Below are positions 1-12,741 of a stretch of 64,000 nucleotides of DNA, one piece after another (within the stretch, counting starts at the first letter, position 1; every line of letters starts with the position of its first letter). A program made the translations under genes and the position numbers. The stretch is from Arabidopsis thaliana (taxonomy: Eukaryota > Streptophyta > Magnoliopsida > Brassicales > Brassicaceae): contig NC_003070.9 in the NCBI RefSeq assembly GCF_000001735.4, forward strand, positions 2,480,001-2,544,000, read 5' to 3'. The notes under the pieces were generated by a model. It ran no database searches. It was given only the letters and a program-made list of their open reading frames with translations, and was not told the origin of the DNA.

Positions 1-177
1 TCTCTATTTGGTCTCTTCTATTTTGGTTTATATTGATAAATGGAAACTGGTTTTACATAATTCTGGAATGCTTACGTAGCACATCTTGGATATGTATGAT
101 ACTGTCTCATACAAGTTTTTCAAATCAGGTTTTATGCATTCAATGACCTTAAGTAATATTTTTTTTTTTTTCTGCAG

Positions 178-2898
178 ATGACTTGCTTATGCTTCTCACT
201 GTAGCATCTGATAGCACAGTATTGCCTACAACATATGGTGAACTGAGGCCTCCTCTCGGAAAGCATCGTCTAAAGGTCAGGTCCAAACATGGAGCATTTT
301 ATGGAAGACATTGTCGTTTTTAGGACACCAACAGTGCTCTTAATATATTGTATGTAAAGTCTCTATACTTAATTAGACTCACTTATCTTATTTTCTTTGT
401 TTCAGATTGTGGAGTTCATTGCAGTTTTGTTGAAAACTAGAAGTGAAGCTGCACAAAAGGAATTAGTCAGTTCAGGAACAATCAAAAGGACCCTTGATCT
501 GTTTTTCGAGTAGGTTTTGCTAAACTTAAAATTTTGTGATTACCGTGTGCTATTTCTACGAGATCTTAAAAAATCAAATACTCTCGACATATGAAGGTAC
601 CCGTACAATAATGCTCTGCATCATCAAGTGGAGAGTATAATACTTTCTTGTTTGGAAAACAAGAGCGATTTGATGGTTAACCATATTCTTCGAGACTGCG
701 ATCTGATTGGCAAATTCCTCTTGTCGGACAGGGACTCAAACCTCTTAGGTGATAGCCAGGTATTACCATTTGCTATGTTCACAAAGGTTTAACTGATCAT
801 CAGCATATGAAAGAGTCATCTTAATACAGCTCCAAGTTAGCTCCATTGACTCATTGCTCCAGCGTTCATTAGCTAAACAAATATTCTCTGGCATTTTCTT
901 TTTCTTTTGTGCGAGGTAGCCCACTGTAGCTGCCTCCGGGAAAAAAAAACCTCGTGTCGGGTATGTCGGGCATATCACAAGAATATCAAATAAAATTGGT
1001 CAGTTGAGTAACAGCAATGGCCAGATAAAGGCATACCTTCAGGTTGGTATAAAAATTATACGTGTCGTGTTGTTTTTCTTCTGCCGCTTTTTTGTCACTT
1101 CACACGCATAAAGAATGTAAAACCATTAGTTGAGTCTTGTGATGAATGGTCCTAGCACTCTGTTGGAATCTACCATGTTTGCTGATTGTGCTTTGTTCAT
1201 TCCCAAATCTTTAGGAAAACAGCGAATGGAATGAGTGGCAAGGTAGTGTTCTGCAGGACCGCAACACGGTTGAAAATGTCAACAGATGGGGATGTGGGTA
1301 TGTTAACCTCTACTCACAAATCATCTAGTAACCATTTAATTGGTCAGTCTGCTACATAATGCTGATTATGGATGTAAAAATTCATGTGTGATCCTTGTTC
1401 CTCTTGGACAAAACCCTCAAAGATAATTCTGCATTGATGACTGATGGTATCATAGTCAAATAATATTTCTTCTCATGACGAGACCACTCAGTAAATGCAC
1501 CATGATCTGGTCCCGGGTTTTGGATTTTATCTTCACTCTTTTTGGTTATAAAAATTCCTAAACTAATTGTTACGTGTAGGCGCCCAACTACCCTACAAGA
1601 TAGGACAAGAGATAGCGATGAGGAAGACAGGGATTACGATGTTGCAGCTCTGGCCAATAACTTAAGCCAAGCATTTAGATACAAAATATATGGAAACGAT
1701 GACAATGAAGAGGTATCTTCTCACACTAGTGCTTTTTCTTCAATTTATGAATGATTTCCTGGGTACTGAATTTATCGTCTTTGTATTTCTCTCAGGACCA
1801 CAATGCCCTTGATAGAGACGATGATGTAAGTCTTGCAAAAATTCTTCTCTCCGCTTTTTTGAAAAATCAAGGAAACTATCAACATCTTTTATCACACTAT
1901 GATACGTATGGGGGATGTACGCTAATAAGAGTTTGCTATTGAAAATTGGAATGTGTTTATATACTATACAGGATGTTTACTTCGACGATGAATCTGCTGA
2001 AGTAGTAATTTCATCCTTAAGACTTGGGGATGACCAAGGAAGGTGAGTTTATCTTTTTATTATCTGTTAATACTGGTGTCCTCATGTCCTTGCTTTAAAC
2101 TACAGTTACTGTATCTTGGTGATTGAATTATGTCATCTCTCTTGACCAAAAAACGAATGATGACGTCTCTCAAAATAATGACTTGAATCTTTTTTGGTAT
2201 TTTGCCGCAGCTTGTTTACAAATTCGAATTGGTTCACATTCCAAGACGATAGATTCGGCAGCACACCCTCTGACACAGCGGGTTCGAACACGATAGACGT
2301 GGAATTGAATAAAACCTATAATGCCAACACTAGCAGTAGTGACGATGATGAAGTTGTGGTTGGAGAAGAAGACGATGATCTAACTGGAAACCCAAAAGAC
2401 AACGCGTTGAACACAACTGAAACCAACTTTCAAATGGAGAGTCCACTGGATTTCTTCGACTTCAACACCTCACAGAAAGCTGAAGAAGCTTTTGCTGAAC
2501 AGCCACCCGAATGGGTCGGGTGGGGAGAACCATCTGATATGCAAGCGAGTGGCACCGGTCTGAACCCATTTATCGATGATGATGATGATGATGACAGCAA
2601 GCACATAATGAACCTCGACATACCAATGGCTGAGGTCAAATCTGAATCCATGATTCCAAACGGGTCAGAAAGATCGTTATTTGAGAAGGACGTGGAATTT
2701 GTGGGAGTGGAACCAGAAGGGGCAGAGAAAGCGATGGAGCAAGCGATGAAAGAAGGGATAGTAGGAGAAGCTGGAGTGATGAAGAAGAACAAGGAGATGG
2801 CTGAGGACTCAAAGCCGGAGGAAAGTTCAGGAGGAGTGAAAGAGTTCAACGATAACAACTACTGGAAAGTGGATCAAGAAGTTGGAGTGTTGGAATGA
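178..2898 (+). CDS. SIT4/PP6 phosphatase-associated (SAPS domain) protein, 3' part
   Basis: Regulatory subunit family that binds the PP6/Sit4 type of Ser/Thr phosphatase. The gene starts left of the window. Nine coding exons read in phase: 178-275, 406-509, 597-759, 920-1042, 1215-1297, 1580-1712, 1796-1825, 1972-2042 and 2211-2898, ending in TGA. The SAPS core is seen as [20 protein letters not shown], the DCDLIGKFL segment and [20 protein letters not shown]. After it come acidic stretches, including an aspartate run encoded by GAT repeats near 2575-2595. The short C-terminal tail is rich in Glu and Lys. In the position of At1g07990. A fragment of this last exon is repeated downstream of the neighbouring GATA gene. 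The family call is firm; the particular phosphatase partner is inferred from the family. Confidence 0.9.
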
Positions 2899-3459
2899 AA
2901 AAGTCGTTACCTTGTACAGTGTCATTTTGTGTGAGAGTATGATACAAAACTTGTTATTAGTTAAAATTTGGTGCAAGGGTCTCTCTCTCTTTGGCATGTA
3001 TCTTTTTCTCTTTTATCATTAGGCTTCTGTTGTTGTCAGCTAGAGGAAGTTGTCTGTGCTTATTTACTTTGCCTACCACGAAGTTGTCCGTTTTAAAGTA
3101 TATTTGGACTCTTTTGAGTTTAGTTTCGCTTGACAAACATCAAATCATATAGTAAACCTAAAGGGTGACAAAGTCAATAAATGAATTTGAAGCTATTCAC
3201 TTCTTTTGAACTAATATAAAATATTAAGACAGACGAAAAATAGAAGATTATGGGATTGAAGCAAAGAAGCAAAAAAGCAAACATTGGCTTTCACCTCTCT
3301 TCCTCTGATACACAAACGTCAGTGCAACCATATTGCTCGCAAAATGAGAGAGAGATAAGATAAATCACATAATGAAACAACAAATATGTTATATCCCTAA
3401 CTTGACTAAACCCCTAAACTCTCTTCATCAGATTTGAAAACAGTCACTAACCCCTACTT
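2899..3459. other. Convergent 3' ends of the SAPS gene and GATA10
   Basis: AT-rich sequence between two genes facing each other. It should hold both 3' untranslated regions and polyadenylation signals. No ORF or RNA gene is visible. The part after 2900 is repeated, diverged, at about 5575-5830. Confidence 0.6.
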
Positions 3460-4564
3460 TTATACCATTTTCTTCCTCCCCTGCTTTACCTTCTGGATAT
3501 CACTGCGAATCATGCTGGTATCAAACTCGTCGTCCTTCTTTCTCATCTCAATGATCTTCCTGTGTGAGTTTGAATGCACAGATGGGATGAAGGTCGGGCT
3601 TGAGGCTGGCCGGTATTCTGGAACTAGGCGACCAGATTTGAACCGGACTCCGCAAGCGTTGCAGAGGGTCTTGGGTCCACTGGGTCCTTGCCTCCACTGT
3701 GGGGTCGTGATTGTCTCACAATGAGTGCATATCCGGACTATCCCATCCGACTTACTTGACTCCAAAGTGGAAGACTCGGTGTGGGTGATCAGATGAATCT
3801 TGCGCTTCTTCTTGGCATGTTGCTCAGAAGAATAGTAACCCTCGGTTACTGATTCACCCGGAGTTGACTTTCTGGGTTCAAAGGGGAAAAGGTAGCTAAG
3901 TCTCACTGTTGTGGGGCGTCTGCGCTTGCTTCTCATGCCTTTCACAGGGAAAGCCAATCTCTGAGATCCGGAGTTTTGGGTGGAGAGAGAACCATAACTG
4001 TTCTCGAGAACTGACACTGGAGTTAGAGACTGAAATAGATATGAAACTTTGATATCAGGAGGAGCTGAAGATTGGTGGGGAGTGCTATTAATGCCGGACA
4101 AGGCTTCAGAAGAACAGGACTGCTTCTGCACCCACAGAACCAAAGAAAGCAGATGGATTAAAATTCAGGAATCAGGAACACAATCAATGCACCTCTACAT
4201 GAATGATGCTAATAAGCAAGACAAATTCAGTTTAAATAGATGATATACTCTATCTAATAGGGTAAAACTCTATCAAGTAAGTGATAAGAAAACAAGAACT
4301 GACCAAAGCAGGAATCATGTTGTTGGGAATCCGCACACGAGCGGCGCCCTTGGGACAAGAGGTGAGGTCAGAAGGCAAAGCAGGGAACATATCCAAGGGA
4401 GGAGGCTCAAGGTCTTGAAACCTGGCGACCCAATCTCCCTCACCATTGGTGGAATCGATGTCTTCAAGTGGGCAATCAAGGTGATTGGTGAGACCATCAA
4501 AGAAATCACCAGAGAGAATACCTTTCAAGTGCTCCTCAGCTTCAGCTTCAGGTAACCAATTCAT
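3460..4564 (-). CDS. GATA10: GATA-type zinc-finger transcription factor (GATA10)
   Basis: DNA-binding transcription factor of the plant GATA subfamily I, expected in the nucleus. Two coding exons, 4304-4564 and 3460-4125, give 308 aa. The N-terminus starts [15 protein letters not shown] and continues with an acidic subfamily-I region. The single zinc finger, in the C-terminal third, has the plant Cys-X2-Cys-X18-Cys-X2-Cys form ([12 protein letters not shown], then [14 protein letters not shown]). A conserved region follows ([23 protein letters not shown]). The protein ends in a basic tail, [11 protein letters not shown]. The reading frame of its tandem copy GATA11 diverges at exactly this tail. 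The transcript runs towards the SAPS gene. Target genes cannot be read from the sequence. Symbol given from the protein and its position (At1g08000). Confidence 0.92.
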
Positions 4565-5295
4565 CTACTGTAAACCAAGAAAAGGTAAAGCGATTAGAAA
4601 ATGAGCTTAAAACTCAACACATATGCAGCAGGAGTTCAAGAACAGCTCCCATGTCCACCAAAAAATTACAAGTTAAAAAATTCAATTACGAGGTTTCACT
4701 AATGACACAGACTTAAAGCAATTTCGCAACAGATAACAATGACGACATTTGAAGGTAACGAAGATTGAAACAATTTCTTTTAACAGTGAGACAAGTGTCG
4801 GTCGCAAGTATTCATTCCCACACCACCAAAGCAACAAAATATAAAACCCAGTAAAGAAAGAAAGAAAGAGAGAGGAGAGCAAGAACCTTGTAATATATAA
4901 TTAGACTACACAGAGAAAAGGACGACGAATTTGGAGATGGTCTAAATTGGGGGTTTAGGGATTGCAGGTTCGTTCGAATTTGGGAATGGGAGAGAGAAGA
5001 GGAGGGAGAAAAAGGTAGATGGAGTTTTCAATGTCTCGTCATTTTTGTTTTTGCTTTTAATGGTCAACTGGTTTGGGATTTATATACACAGAAATGAACA
5101 CATGAGTTGCGATTAGTCATTCCAAATTATTAATCAGAGACCCTTTGGGTTGGGGTATATAAACACAACCCACCAAAAAGATTAGACCTTGGGTACCAAC
5201 AACCCACTAAAGCAGAGAACATAATGAGGCTAAGGTTTGTTATCCATCTTCACAAGTCATGAGGCTAAGGTCTCCAACCAAAAGATCAATGTTCT

Positions 5296-5575
5296 TTATC
5301 GATGATGATGACACCAAGAACATAATGAGCCTCGACATTACCAATGCCTGACGTCAAAACCGAATCTTTGATTCCAAACGGTTCAGAAAGATCCTTCTTT
5401 GATAAGGACGTGGAATTTGTGGGAGTGGAAGCACAAGTGACAGAGAAAGGCATGGAGCAAGCGATGAAGATGAACAAGGAGATGGCTGAGGACCTAAAGA
5501 CTGAGGAATGAAAGAGTTCAACGATAACAATTACTGGAAAGTGGATCATGAAGTTGGAGTTTAGAGTCAGCATCT
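5296..5575 (+). pseudogene. Truncated duplicate of the last SAPS exon
   Basis: Aligns with the C-terminal coding part of the SAPS gene at about 2573-2900. Shared landmarks are the GAT repeats, an ACATAATGA...CCTCGACAT segment, the stretch encoding VEFVGVE, and the end that reads GATAACAATTACTGGAAAG. It is broken by an inserted T and a lost G near 5338-5350, an internal TGA, and a deletion of roughly 30 bp opposite 2755-2785. It continues into sequence matching the SAPS 3' UTR. No 5' exons are present, so it is a by-product of the tandem duplication that made the two GATA genes. The 95-aa ORF on the opposite strand here is only a shadow. Confidence 0.88.
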
Positions 5576-6201
5576 TGTACAGTGTGATTTTGTATGAGCG
5601 TAATGAAACAAAACTTGGTTTTAGTTGAAATTTCTTGTAGGTGAGTCTCTCGTCTCTGTGAAAAAAGCTTTTGTTTTCTAATCTTTCTCTGTTATCATTA
5701 AGTTTCTGTTGTTGTCAGCTAGAGGAAGTTGTTACTTAGCTTACCACCAAGGTGTCCGTCTTTAACCTACATAGAAACTCTTTTGCACTTCAGTTTCCTT
5801 CTGTTGAACATTAATCATATACGTACATAAGCAAGCAGCCTCCATGACTGAATTTGATGGGCGTTTATTTTTCAACTAATGCAAAATAGTAAAACAGATG
5901 AAAAAAAGAAGAAGATTATGGGATTGAAGAATAAAAAGAATAGATTTGAAATAGCGAAAAAAAGAGAGCAAACTTTGGCTTCACCTGTTTTCCTCTGATA
6001 CACAAATGTCAGCCAAGAGATAAAGATAAAAACACATAATGAAACAACAAAATATTTCATATCCCTAACTTGAACTAAACCACTAAACTCTCTTCATCAG
6101 ATTTGAAAACAGTCACTAAACCCTACTTTTATACCATCTTCTTCCTCCACTGACTTCCCATTTCTGCGGATCAGAGACCAAACTTTAAAAAAAAAACTGC
6201 T

Positions 6202-7402
6202 TTACCCTCTGGATATCACTGCCCGAATCATGCTGCTATCAAACTGTTCGTCGTCCTTCCTTCTCATCTCAATGATCTTCCTGTGTGAGTTTGAATGCAC
6301 AGCTGGGATGAAGGTGGGGCTTGAGGCTGGTCGGTATTCTGGAACTAGGCGACCAGATCTGAACCTCACTCCGCAAGCATTGCAGAGGGTCTTCGGTCCA
6401 CTGGGTCCTTCCCTCCACTGTGGGGTCTTGGTTGTCTCGCAATGAGTGCATTTGCGGACTATCCCATCCGAGTTGCTTGCCTCCAGAGTGGAAGAGACCG
6501 TGCGGGTGGTCAGGTGGATCTTGCGTTTCTTCTTGGCATGTTGCTCAGAAGAAAAGTAACACTCGGATTCAGGTTTGCCCGGGGTTGACTTCTCGGGCTT
6601 TCGGGGTTCAGAGGGGAAAAGGTAGCTAAGTCTCAGTGTTGTGGGGCGTTTGCGCTTGCTTCTCATGCCTTTCACAGGGAAAGCCAATCTCTGAGATCCA
6701 TTGTTGTGGGTCGAGAGAGAACCATAACTGTTCTCGAGAACTGACACTGGACTTAAAGACTGAAATAGTTTCGAAACTTTGATTTCAGGAGGAGCTGAAG
6801 ATTGGTGGAGAGTGCTGGACAAGGCTTCAGAAGAATAGGACTGTTTCTGCACCAACGAAACCAAACAAATCAGATGGATTGCAAAATCAGGAACACAATC
6901 AATGCACCAGTAAAGTAAGTGACACAAGATTATACTCGGATTAGGAATACCCTCTACATGAATGCTGCTAACTATGGTTATAAACACAGCGGAAAGTGAA
7001 AGATTGACATCACTCAAATTATATGAGTAACTAAATAAGCAAGAAAATTTCAGGTAGAAAAGCTTTTTTTACTCAAATTGGGTAAAAATCAAAACAAGTA
7101 AAATGCAAAAGTGATAAAAAAAACAAAGAACTCACCAAAGCAGGAATGTTCCTTTGAATATCCACACGAGGGGCCTTGGCCATGCCAGAGCCGCAAGAGG
7201 TGAGGTCAGAAGGCAAAGTGGGGAACATATCCATGGGAGGAGGCTCAAGGTCTTGAAACCTGTCAACCCAATCTCCTTCACCATTGGTGGTATCAATGTC
7301 ATCAAGAGGGACGTCAAGGTGATTGATGAGATCATCAAAGAAATCACCAGAGAGAAGACCTTTGAAGTCATCCTCAGCTTCAGCTTCAGGTAACCAATTC
7401 AT
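6202..7402 (-). CDS. GATA11: GATA-type zinc-finger transcription factor (GATA11)
   Basis: Paralogue of GATA10 from a local tandem duplication. Two coding exons, 7136-7402 and 6202-6846, give 303 aa. The start [15 protein letters not shown] and the zinc finger ([26 protein letters not shown]; Cys-X2-Cys-X18-Cys-X2-Cys) are well conserved. The C-terminus differs. Near 6228 the strand has two extra bases compared with GATA10, so after SMIR the frame shifts to AVISRG and stops. The basic tail is lost, and its former coding bases remain as 3' UTR. The leader around 7850-8035 also resembles that of GATA10. Expected nuclear transcription factor; position fits At1g08010. Confidence 0.92.
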
Positions 7403-8035
7403 GCTATCTATCTAACTGTACCCAAGAAAAGATAAAACACATTCAAAAATCAGCGTAAAATTCACCAAAAGCTGAATTCAAAAACAGCTTCATGTCCAGT
7501 TAAATAAAAAAAAAAAAACTTTGGGGGTTTCACTCAAAACTCTGACACAATCAGACAGAGACATATGCTAAAACAATTACAAAACAGAAAATTTACCCAA
7601 TACAATAACAATGACGACATCATTTTAAGGTAACGAAGATTGAAACAATTCCTTCAAACATCACTGAGAATTTAATTAAAAAAATCACAGAGATAAGTGT
7701 CGGTTCACACACCAACAAAGCAAGCAACCAAATTTATTTCCTACATTTTTCGAAAACAACGCAAAACGTAACAGAGGAAAATGCAAGACAAGACACAATA
7801 AAAGAGAAAGCTTTTACCCTAACGAGAGAAAGAGAGGGAGAGAGAGACGCAACGAACCTTGTAATATAATTCGACTATACAGAGAAGAGGAGAGAGAGAG
7901 AGAGAGTCGTCGTACGATGACGAACTGGAGATGGTCTCAAATTGGGGATTTAGGGATTGCAGGTTCGACTTTGGGAGGGAGAGAGAGAGAAAGAGAAAAG
8001 GTAGATGGGAGTTTTCAATGTCTCGTCAGTTTCTT

Positions 8036-9574
8036 TGAGAGAGAGATTCATTCATTTAAAATAGATAATAATGTAATACTATTACTTACTTACTTACTTA
8101 CTTGTATATGAAAATTATTATTATGGAAACTGCTTTTCTTAACTTTAAAGAAAAATCTTAATCAGTTTCTTTGAGAAATAAAAATCTCTCTATCAACGCG
8201 TTTTACCAAAAAGAAAAAAAAAACTCAATTTTGGTTCTTTTACATATGTCAATAAATATATATATACACTAACTGAAGTAGTAATAGTATTTGTTAAGTT
8301 AATCCAAGTCAATTGAAAACGTTGCACTAAAACTTGTGGGTACAACTGTAACATTAAACCTCTTCTTGCAATTAATAAAGATATTGTATCATTAAAGCTG
8401 ATATATATAAGGTAAGTAAAATATCAGTCAAATATTTTATCTGAATGGGTTTTAAGGAATATATGTCGGTGTAATGAAAGGATAAAAGAAAGAATTTACC
8501 CATTTTAACATGGTAATAGTATGTCGACATGGAAATTAAAAGATGGTAATAACACTTAATGATGGTCAAAAGAATTAAATAGAGAAATGATTGCGTGGAA
8601 TAGATCTAAAAAGGAAAATAGGATAAGCACATGGCAAAATAACCTTGAGGGAAGGATGGTTGATAGATCTCGATCTCTAGCAATAATAATAGATAGTATC
8701 ATGAATTGATGTATAATTTAATTTACGTAGCAAACAAATAAGTTGGGTTTAACATAATATACTAAAAACCTTTAGTATAATAGAGAGAGTCAAAGTGAAA
8801 TGGAGAGATCACCGACGAAGGATTAAGAGACGAGAACCGAAATAATAATAATAATAAAGATGATTATGGCGTTTCCTCATGGGAAAGTGGGTCCCTTGCC
8901 TAACTCTTTGCTTCCATCTCCCACATGATATGTTTCATCCCTTTCACTTACTATCTTCCTCCCATCAATCAATTATTATTATTAGTATTTTTTATATAAA
9001 AAAAAATTAATATACACGATCTTCATATTTCTTTTCATTTTTTCTTCTTATATAGTTTATATGATTTTTTCTTCAAAATTTTTGACATATTATTGTTTAC
9101 ACTGCGTCGTTGATAAGAAAACAAATATCACGTGGGGGTATATTTACTGCTTTTGTACAATTTGTTTTATAGAGATTTGTATGAACTGTACTTTAAATTG
9201 CACACAGTCTGTTGCGTGAAAAATGGTACAGTCAAATTCAAACCAGTTAGTAGTGTACTTTCTCAAAAAAAAAAAAAAAAAAAAATTGTGAAATCTTATT
9301 ACTTTTATCTTTATTGATTAAGCTCACTTAAACAAAAAAAAAAAAAGAAGCACTAATTTTGTGACTTTACCTGTTTTGTTTAGCCTTTTAAAATAAAGTA
9401 GATAGAGAGTTTTTTTTTACTTGTGATTTTCCCTTTTTCACCTGTAAGGTAAGGCAACACCCAAAACTTTTTCTTTTTCCACGAAAAGTAGAAAAAGAAA
9501 GAGAATAATATTACAAATTGGACCCCAAAAGCTTCTTCAAATTGCTGATTTGGTCCAAAATATAGTGACAATGA
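8036..9574. other. AT-rich intergenic region with microsatellites
   Basis: Lies between the GATA11 leader and the 3' end of TPST. It has several poly-A/T runs, a CTTA repeat near 8083-8101, a TAA repeat near 8843-8858 and an A21 run near 9265. No ORF with a recognisable domain and no RNA gene was seen. It probably contains the GATA11 promoter and the TPST 3' UTR. Confidence 0.5.
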
Positions 9575-12500
9575 TCAAATCTTAACTTTGGAGGTTCTTC
9601 TCCTTTTAGCGTTTACAAATAGAAAGAAGAGGACGATCAATAAAAGCATCAATGCCACTGGTACGAACTTCCATAGCTTCTCTTCACCCATTTCTCCCAA
9701 TACGCTCTTTAACTCACTCGGCAGATCAACAATGCTTCTCTTAGACTGCACACGAATCATGGAGTTTAGTCTTATATCAGACAGAAACTAAAAGGCGAAA
9801 TGTGAAGACAAGAAGTTTCTTACACTTGAGATCAACTTATTCGACACTAATTCATGTTCTTTGGCAAAGATTACTTTTGCATATTTGTAGAGCTCCACAT
9901 CGAGGTTGTTAAGCGATTTGATCTGCTGAATGACCTCTTTAGGAACTCTTGTACGCGTCTGTTAGATGCATTGTCAAAAGATTTCATTATTCCAGCCTTC
10001 TCTCATTAACTTTACTAAGTTTAGATCATGTACGAAAACACTTTACCCCTCTTGTAAAATTTGCTGGAGTTATTCTCTTCAGAGAGTTGACCCGTCTGGT
10101 TCCTTGGGACTTTCGTAAATGAGTGATGCAGCCTTCATAGACTTCCATAAGGGTTTTTACCGTCATCTGAAGTGTATATATAAAAGTCACACAAGGTCTC
10201 AAGCGTTGATAATAAATTGGAAAAGGGATTCTACTTACATTCCCACTCTTAGCTTCTGCCTTATTCAATGTAACTTCAGATGTACCATTCTGTAATGTCA
10301 CAGCCATTTTCAGCAAGACAATTACAAAAATGACAGTTGAACAAACAAATTATTACCTTCTGCAGCAGGACTTTACCTGAATATTACTCTTATCTGACCC
10401 GGTTTCTGAAATTGTGACACTTGCTTCTGAAGCATCAAGGAAATAAAGTTGACAATTTGGTGAGTGCAAGTACAACCATTTGTTATCCTGACTTTAAATA
10501 CAACAAAAGCAATAGAAAGCCTAGGCTGTATGCACATGAACTGTCATATCATCATTCTACTTACTCTAAGAGACTATGATTAACCAACAAAGAAACTTTA
10601 ATAAACCCAGGGACCCAGAGTAACAAGACACAAGTCTAAAACAAAAGAGGGCAAGAGAACCTTTAAAGATGATGTGACAACAAGAAACATAGATCAGAAA
10701 AATCTTCATGATGAAAGACAATCAAACCTTATACGATAATCCCCAAATAACAGAGAACAATAAGTAGCTTCCCTAGGTAATTAAAAATCAAACTCCTAAA
10801 AAGTGAATGAAAAATATCAGTCAAACATTTTAATGAATAATATGACGGGTTTTGACTTTCAAAAGCCAAAAACTAAAGTAAATACCATCTCCAAAGCGGT
10901 ACTCTGAAAAAACTGTACACTGTGACTAAAAAAATGATCACCATGTCCTTCAACTAAGTTGCTAGATTCTCCTTAGATAGCCCAGCGATGGTATTAAGAA
11001 ACTTACACCAACCTGATTTAAGAGCTTTGATTTTCGCAGTTGCATTGGACGGAACCACTTGAGACAGCACTTGAGAACCCACTACATTGGCAAAAAGTGA
11101 TGCAGATTCCCTGTGCTCCTCTGTCAGTCCAACATACAACATGCTGTCTAGCCTCCTCTGCAAAATTTAAAAAAGCTTACAGAATCTGCTGCTTTTAAAA
11201 GCACAATACCAAGACGCAGTGAACTATGATGAAGAAGAAGTGTTACTACCTTGGCAACTTGGAGAACAGACTCACCAAGGCTTTTGAATTTCTGCACACA
11301 ATGCCGAACCTCGTGTGCTTCTGATAAATGGGAGTTATTTGTCAATCCTGCAATCTGTGAAGTGAAATGAAAATGCTCTGGAGATCTCTAATCAATAACT
11401 TTGAAAACTTAAACAAATAGCATGAAAAAGTACCTGAAAAGTCGCTCCATTGTGGATGATGTCATGAGCAGTAGGCGCATCAAGATATTTGTGCAAAGGC
11501 ATAAGCATCTCCTCCATGTCATACGGGTTATCGTCCTCAATGATCACTACCTCCTTCAATTTTCGTGCATCTCGCTAAGAAAAGCCAAGGATGAGTAAAA
11601 AAAGCTTCAGCCCAAGTTTTATGTGTTCTTATCATGTTCTAGCTTAAAAGCCAAAAAAGACGAATGGGATAGGTCGACATACCCGAGCAAACAAGTCTTC
11701 TCTCATCCATGGAACTAGGTATTTCCATGGCCATATGTCTAGTGTGCTTATTACATTACTCTTGCGTATGCGGCTAGACATCCTTGACGCAGAAGTTAAA
11801 TTGGGATGCACCAAAAACCTAGCTGCTACCTCTACGGAAAATTCATAAGTGCTTAACACACGCGCAATAGGATCCCGAACTATTGTCATCACCGAAGTTC
11901 TCTCCCTCGGAAGCTTTGCCATCAAACTATAATCATCATGTGTGGCTAACAACTTGCACTTTTCCTTCCTATAAATTTACGAGTCAACACGATCTTAACT
12001 GTCCGAAGGTAGTAACACCACAGGCAAAATACTTTTTTCACATTGTTTTTCTTTAGGTAAAGGAGGCTAGGGAAAATTGATTTTCATATGAAACAATATT
12101 TAACTTTATATATGTCTAGCTAAGCTATCTAAAGTCAACTTAACAACCAATAGAATGTACAAACAGCATTCTGTAAGCCATCTTATTGTTTCCACAAGAA
12201 AGAGTCTTTGGCATCAAATAAAGACGTACAATTAGCGAGAGCACTGATGAAATTAAGATACCTTGGATTGAAGTGGAGCTTGTCGTAAGATCGAGGACAT
12301 TCCTCAGAGCTATCATACAACTTCCTCAAAAAACTACAAGAGCACAAACACAGCCTTAACCACACAACAATCATAAAAGAATCTCTCAAAAACTTTTTGG
12401 TAAAGGAAATCAAATCACCAATGAAAATATGTTCTGCCTCCAGTTCGCGGAACGTGGAGAAAGAAGAGCAAATCCTTAAGCGAGCGTTTGTCTTTATTAA

Positions 12501-12741
12501 CATGTTCTTCACGAGATGAAGAAGAATCAGCCCATTTTTTCACAAGAGTTTCGCAATGGCCAAAATCAAGTTCCGCAAAAGAGCCAATAACTGAGATATA
12601 ATTTGCCAATTATTCCAAGAACATCAGAGACAAGTCCAGCTTTTTTATCAAATGAACAATTTTGTAAAACCATTCTGCATACATACCTGAGCTAAGAAGT
12701 AATAACCCAAGAGACAGCTTCCAAACAGAGTTCATTTGCAT
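9575..12741 (-). CDS. TPST: Tyrosylprotein sulfotransferase
   Basis: Plant enzyme that transfers sulfate from PAPS to tyrosines of secreted peptide precursors (PSK, PSY and RGF families), in the Golgi. Twelve coding exons add up to 500 aa: 12687-12741, 12419-12590, 12262-12333, 11683-11968, 11434-11574, 11250-11354, 11013-11157, 10377-10426, 10239-10289, 10047-10166, 9824-9958, 9575-9745. A signal peptide (MQMNSVWKLSLGLLLLSS) is followed by a 5'-phosphosulfate-binding loop, HVPRTGG at residues 64-70, and a 3'-phosphate motif, VRDPIARVLSTY at about 130-141. A single hydrophobic segment near residues 471-489 and a basic tail (KRRRTSKVKI) make it a type I membrane protein. This layout is the plant type, unlike the animal type II enzymes. 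Length and exon phases are all consistent. Position fits At1g08030. Confidence 0.95.

Larger units (their letters stand above)
2573..8035. repeat. Direct tandem duplication (SAPS tail plus GATA gene)
   Basis: Block A is about 2573-5045 and block B about 5300-8035, in the same order and orientation: SAPS 3' coding end, SAPS 3' UTR, GATA gene on the minus strand, GATA leader. Both blocks end in sequence reading GGAGTTTTCAATGTCTCGTC, at about 5020-5040 and 8009-8029. The GATA leaders also share GATTTAGGGATTGCAGGTTC or a close match. Boundaries are approximate because they were aligned by eye. Confidence 0.85.

Noticed and set aside
2430..2858. 142-codon minus-strand ORF in the SAPS last exon
   Set aside because: A shadow of the Asp/Glu-rich coding strand, read as Ser/Phe-rich low complexity.
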